64,000 nt of DNA, from the NCBI RefSeq assembly GCF_023073315.1, contig NZ_JADPJH010000018.1, positions 327,358-391,357 on the forward strand, written 5' to 3'. Positions 61,800-64,000 of the stretch are shown piece by piece. The translations under genes and the position numbers were made by a program. Each line of letters opens with the position of its first letter. The first letter of the stretch is position 1. This stretch comes from Bradyrhizobium sp. 1 (GTDB taxonomy: Bacteria > Pseudomonadota > Alphaproteobacteria > Rhizobiales > Xanthobacteraceae). The notes under the pieces are model-generated. The model ran no database searches and was not told the origin of the DNA. It worked only from the letters and a program-made list of their open reading frames with translations.

Positions 61800-62582
61800 T
61801 CAGCCCTTCAGCGCCATCAGCAACTCATCCGGGCGCTCGGCCATGATCATGTGGCCGGCGCCCGGCACGACGACGGTCTTCGCGTGCGGGATCGCGGCGG
61901 CGAGTGCCTTGCCGGCCTTCACCGGTGTCATCATGTCGCGCTCGCCGAGGATCAGGGTCACTGGCACCTTCACGCTCGCGGCCGCTTGAAGCGCGTTCGC
62001 GTAGGCATTGCAGGCCGACAAATCCTTGAACAGCACGCCCGGTTCGCAAGCTTGAAGCACGGCTTGCGCGCTGCCATGCATCCACAGGCCCGGCGCCAGG
62101 CTGCCGCCGAGCTCGGCGTTGAAGCCAAGGCCCCAGATCGACACCATGTCGTTTGCGTCCTGTTCGTTGGCTTCGGCTGCCTTGAGGAGATCCGGGCCGA
62201 CCGTCATGGTTGCGGCGGTGCCGATCAGGCTCAGCGCGGAGACCTTGTCGGGATGCCGCGCCGCCGTCTCCAGCGAGATCAGCGATCCCATGGAATGACC
62301 GATCAGGTGCGCCTTCGCCACACCGGCCGCATCGAGCAGCGCCGCCGTCCAGGCGGCCATCTCCGCGATGCTTGAGAGCGAGGGCCCGGCCGTGCGGCCG
62401 TGGCCGGGGAGATCTGGCGCCAGCACGCCGAAGCCGTGATGCGCAAACCAGCGCGTGTGCAGCGCCCAGGTCGAACGATCGAACCCGGCGCCGTGGAGAA
62501 AGACCACTGTGGGCAGGGACCTGTCGAAGTCGCGGCCGCCGGTTGCGACGAACACATCGGTGCCGTTGACGGAAAGCTTCAT
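61800..62582 (-). CDS. alpha/beta-hydrolase
   Basis: A 260-residue alpha/beta-fold hydrolase: oxyanion region VVFLHGAGFDRSTW, PDLPGHGRTAGPS, nucleophile elbow GHSMGS with Ser97, a helical cap, and catalytic His in PGAGHMIMAERPDEL. The acid is probably Asp in LILGERDMMTPV. No signal peptide. It starts four bases after the metY stop and is probably translated from the same mRNA. The substrate is unknown. Confidence 0.88.
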   Translation of the reverse strand: MKLSVNGTDVFVATGGRDFDRSLPTVVFLHGAGFDRSTWALHTRWFAHHGFGVLAPDLPGHGRTAGPSLSSIAEMAAWTAALLDAAGVAKAHLIGHSMGSLISLETAARHPDKVSALSLIGTAATMTVGPDLLKAAEANEQDANDMVSIWGLGFNAELGGSLAPGLWMHGSAQAVLQACEPGVLFKDLSACNAYANALQAAASVKVPVTLILGERDMMTPVKAGKALAAAIPHAKTVVVPGAGHMIMAERPDELLMALKG

Positions 62583-62586
62583 GGCG

Positions 62587-63882
62587 TCAGACCTTCTGGG
62601 AGATGCGCAGCGCCTGCGCGAGATCGTCGATGATGTCGCTTGCCGTCTCGATGCCGACCGACAGCCGCACCAGCTCCTCGCCGATGCCGGCGTCCCTGAG
62701 CTGCTCGGCATCCATTTGCTGATGCGTCGTCGAGGCGGGGTGGATCACCAGCGTCTTGGCGTCGCCGACATTGGCGAGATGGCTGATCATGCGCAGCGAT
62801 TCGATGAACTTGCGCCCCGCAGGCCGTCCGCCCTTGATACCGAAGGAGACGATCGAGCCGGCGCCGCGCGGCAGCAATGCCTTGGCGAGCTGATGGTCGG
62901 GATGGTTCTCCAGTGAAGGATGCAGCACCCAGTCGACGGCCTTGTTGGATTTCAGCGCCTCCAGCACCAGATGCGTGTTCTGCATGTGACGGTCCATGCG
63001 CACGCCCAGCGTCTCGACGCCCTGCAACAGCTGGAACGCGTTGGTCGGCGACAGGCAAGCGCCGAAATCGCGCAGACCCTCGGTGCGCGCGCGCATGATG
63101 AAGGCGGCCGTGCCGAACTGCTCGTCGAAGACGATGCCGTGATAGCCGCCATAGGGCTCGGTCAGCACGCCGAACTTGCCGGAGGCGCGCCAGTCGAAAC
63201 GGCCGCCGTCGACGATGGCGCCGCCGATCGCGATGCCGTGGCCGCCGATCCACTTGGTCGCCGAATGCATCACGATGTCGGCGCCAAGCTCGATCGGGCG
63301 GCTGAGATAGGGCGTGGCAAAAGTGTTGTCGATCAGCAGCGGAATCTTTGCCTCATGCGCGATCGCCGCGATCTTGGGGATGTCGAGCACCTCGAGGCCG
63401 GGGTTGCCGATGGTCTCGCCGATCACGAGCTTCGTGTTCGGCTTGATCGCCGCGCGGAACGCATCGTGGTCGCGCGGCTTCACGAAGGTCGTGGTGATGC
63501 CGAAGCGTGGCAGCGTGTGCGCCAGCAGATTGATGGTGCCGCCATAGAGCGAGCTGGACGCCACGATGTGATCGCCGGCATTGAGCAGCGTCGCGATCGC
63601 CAGATGCAGCGCGGCCATGCCGCTCGCGGTGCAGATCGCGCCGACGCCGCCTTCCAGCGCCGCGAGCCGTTCCTCCAGCACACTGGTGGTCGGGTTGGAG
63701 ATGCGCGTATAGATGTGGCCGGCGCGCTCCAGATTGAATAATGCGGCGGCGTGATCGGAATCCTGGAACACGTAGGACGTGGTCTGGTAGATCGGCACTG
63801 CACGAGCGCCGGTCGCGGGATCCGGATGCTGGCCCGCATGCAGGCTCAGGGTCTCGAAGGCAGGCGGTTTTGGCGCGGGCAT
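62587..63882 (-). CDS. metY: O-acetylhomoserine aminocarboxypropyltransferase (sulfhydrylase)
   Basis: A 431-residue PLP enzyme of the Cys/Met metabolism family. It matches the MetY group: FETLSLHAGQHPDPATGARA, IYTRISNPTTSVLEERLAAL, the PLP-binding lysine in MHSATKWIGGHG (Lys210) and VRLSVGIETASDIIDDLAQA. It makes homocysteine from O-acetylhomoserine and sulfide. It lies beside a sulfonate-uptake gene, in keeping with sulfur assimilation. No SAM riboswitch was recognised in the 118 bases before it. Confidence 0.93.
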   Translation of the reverse strand: MPAPKPPAFETLSLHAGQHPDPATGARAVPIYQTTSYVFQDSDHAAALFNLERAGHIYTRISNPTTSVLEERLAALEGGVGAICTASGMAALHLAIATLLNAGDHIVASSSLYGGTINLLAHTLPRFGITTTFVKPRDHDAFRAAIKPNTKLVIGETIGNPGLEVLDIPKIAAIAHEAKIPLLIDNTFATPYLSRPIELGADIVMHSATKWIGGHGIAIGGAIVDGGRFDWRASGKFGVLTEPYGGYHGIVFDEQFGTAAFIMRARTEGLRDFGACLSPTNAFQLLQGVETLGVRMDRHMQNTHLVLEALKSNKAVDWVLHPSLENHPDHQLAKALLPRGAGSIVSFGIKGGRPAGRKFIESLRMISHLANVGDAKTLVIHPASTTHQQMDAEQLRDAGIGEELVRLSVGIETASDIIDDLAQALRISQKV

Positions 63883-63966
63883 GCTTGGCCTCGTTGGTCG
63901 GTCGGCGATGGCGGTTCTTGTGCCACAAAATGGCGCGCGAAGTCAGCCATTGACAGTGCCGGTACG

Positions 63967-64000
63967 TTCCCTCGCCCCGCTTGCGGGGAGAGGGTTGGGG
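63967..64000. repeat. inverted-repeat family A, left arm cut by window edge
   Basis: TCCCTCGCCCCGCTTGCGGG and GAGAGGGTTGGGG match the outer left arm of the other family A copies. The rest lies beyond the window, upstream of metY. Confidence 0.75.

Noticed and set aside
63883..63966. Possible SAM-responsive riboswitch before metY
   Set aside because: The conserved SAM-II core and pseudoknot partners were not recognisable in this short leader; only a small CTTGTGCCAC-type hairpin was seen.

Overview
The window looks like chromosome of a Bradyrhizobium-type alphaproteobacterium. This is inferred from high GC, dense ABC-transporter gene content, many GTG starts and ATGA/GTGA overlaps, and several families of dispersed inverted repeats of the kind found in Bradyrhizobium genomes. 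No rRNA, tRNA, insertion sequence, prophage or CRISPR array was seen.

Layout. 1-1.45 kb: two paralogous small secreted proteins (the first cut by the window edge) and two short hypothetical genes. 1.5-6.6 kb: a leftward peptide-type ABC importer (binding protein, two permeases, fused double ATPase). 7-11.8 kb: two paralogous winged-helix/TPR regulators bracket an MddA-like methyltransferase and a GFA-domain protein. 12.2-21.9 kb: a fumarase/aspartase-superfamily lyase, an M29 aminopeptidase, a cupin, an amidohydrolase, an MBL-fold protein, a VapBC-type toxin-antitoxin pair and an ABC exporter. 22.2-29 kb: a complete branched-chain-amino-acid-type ABC importer with an acyl-CoA synthetase inside the operon, suggesting uptake and CoA activation of an organic acid.

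30.4-44.9 kb is an adhesion locus. A periplasmic LapG-type cysteine protease is divergent from a 3,582-residue RTX adhesin with a FecR-like N-terminus, VCBS-like repeats, a 270-bp and a 351-bp tandem array, a C-type-lectin-like domain and a type I secretion C-terminus. A CHASE2-adenylate cyclase follows. The adhesin has a di-alanine site (residues 110-111) close to where LapG cuts LapA.

44.9-58.6 kb is a full carbon-phosphorus lyase regulon: rightward phnCDE1E2, phnF (opposite strand) and phnGHIJKLMN, plus a leftward accessory operon with a hexapeptide acyltransferase, a second PhnM and a DUF1045/2H phosphoesterase. Pho boxes with exact 11-bp periodicity lie in front of all three units, and a perfect 10+6+10 palindrome before phnG is a likely PhnF operator.

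58.7-64 kb: an FMN-binding PNPOx-like protein, an SDR reductase, a sulfonate-binding protein gene (ssuA-like) preceded by an unannotated 20-codon reading frame ending in four consecutive cysteine codons (a candidate cysteine-responsive attenuator), an alpha/beta hydrolase and MetY. The most novel items are the poly-cysteine leader, the LapG-adhesin pair with its predicted cleavage site, and the duplicated PhnM branch under its own Pho box.
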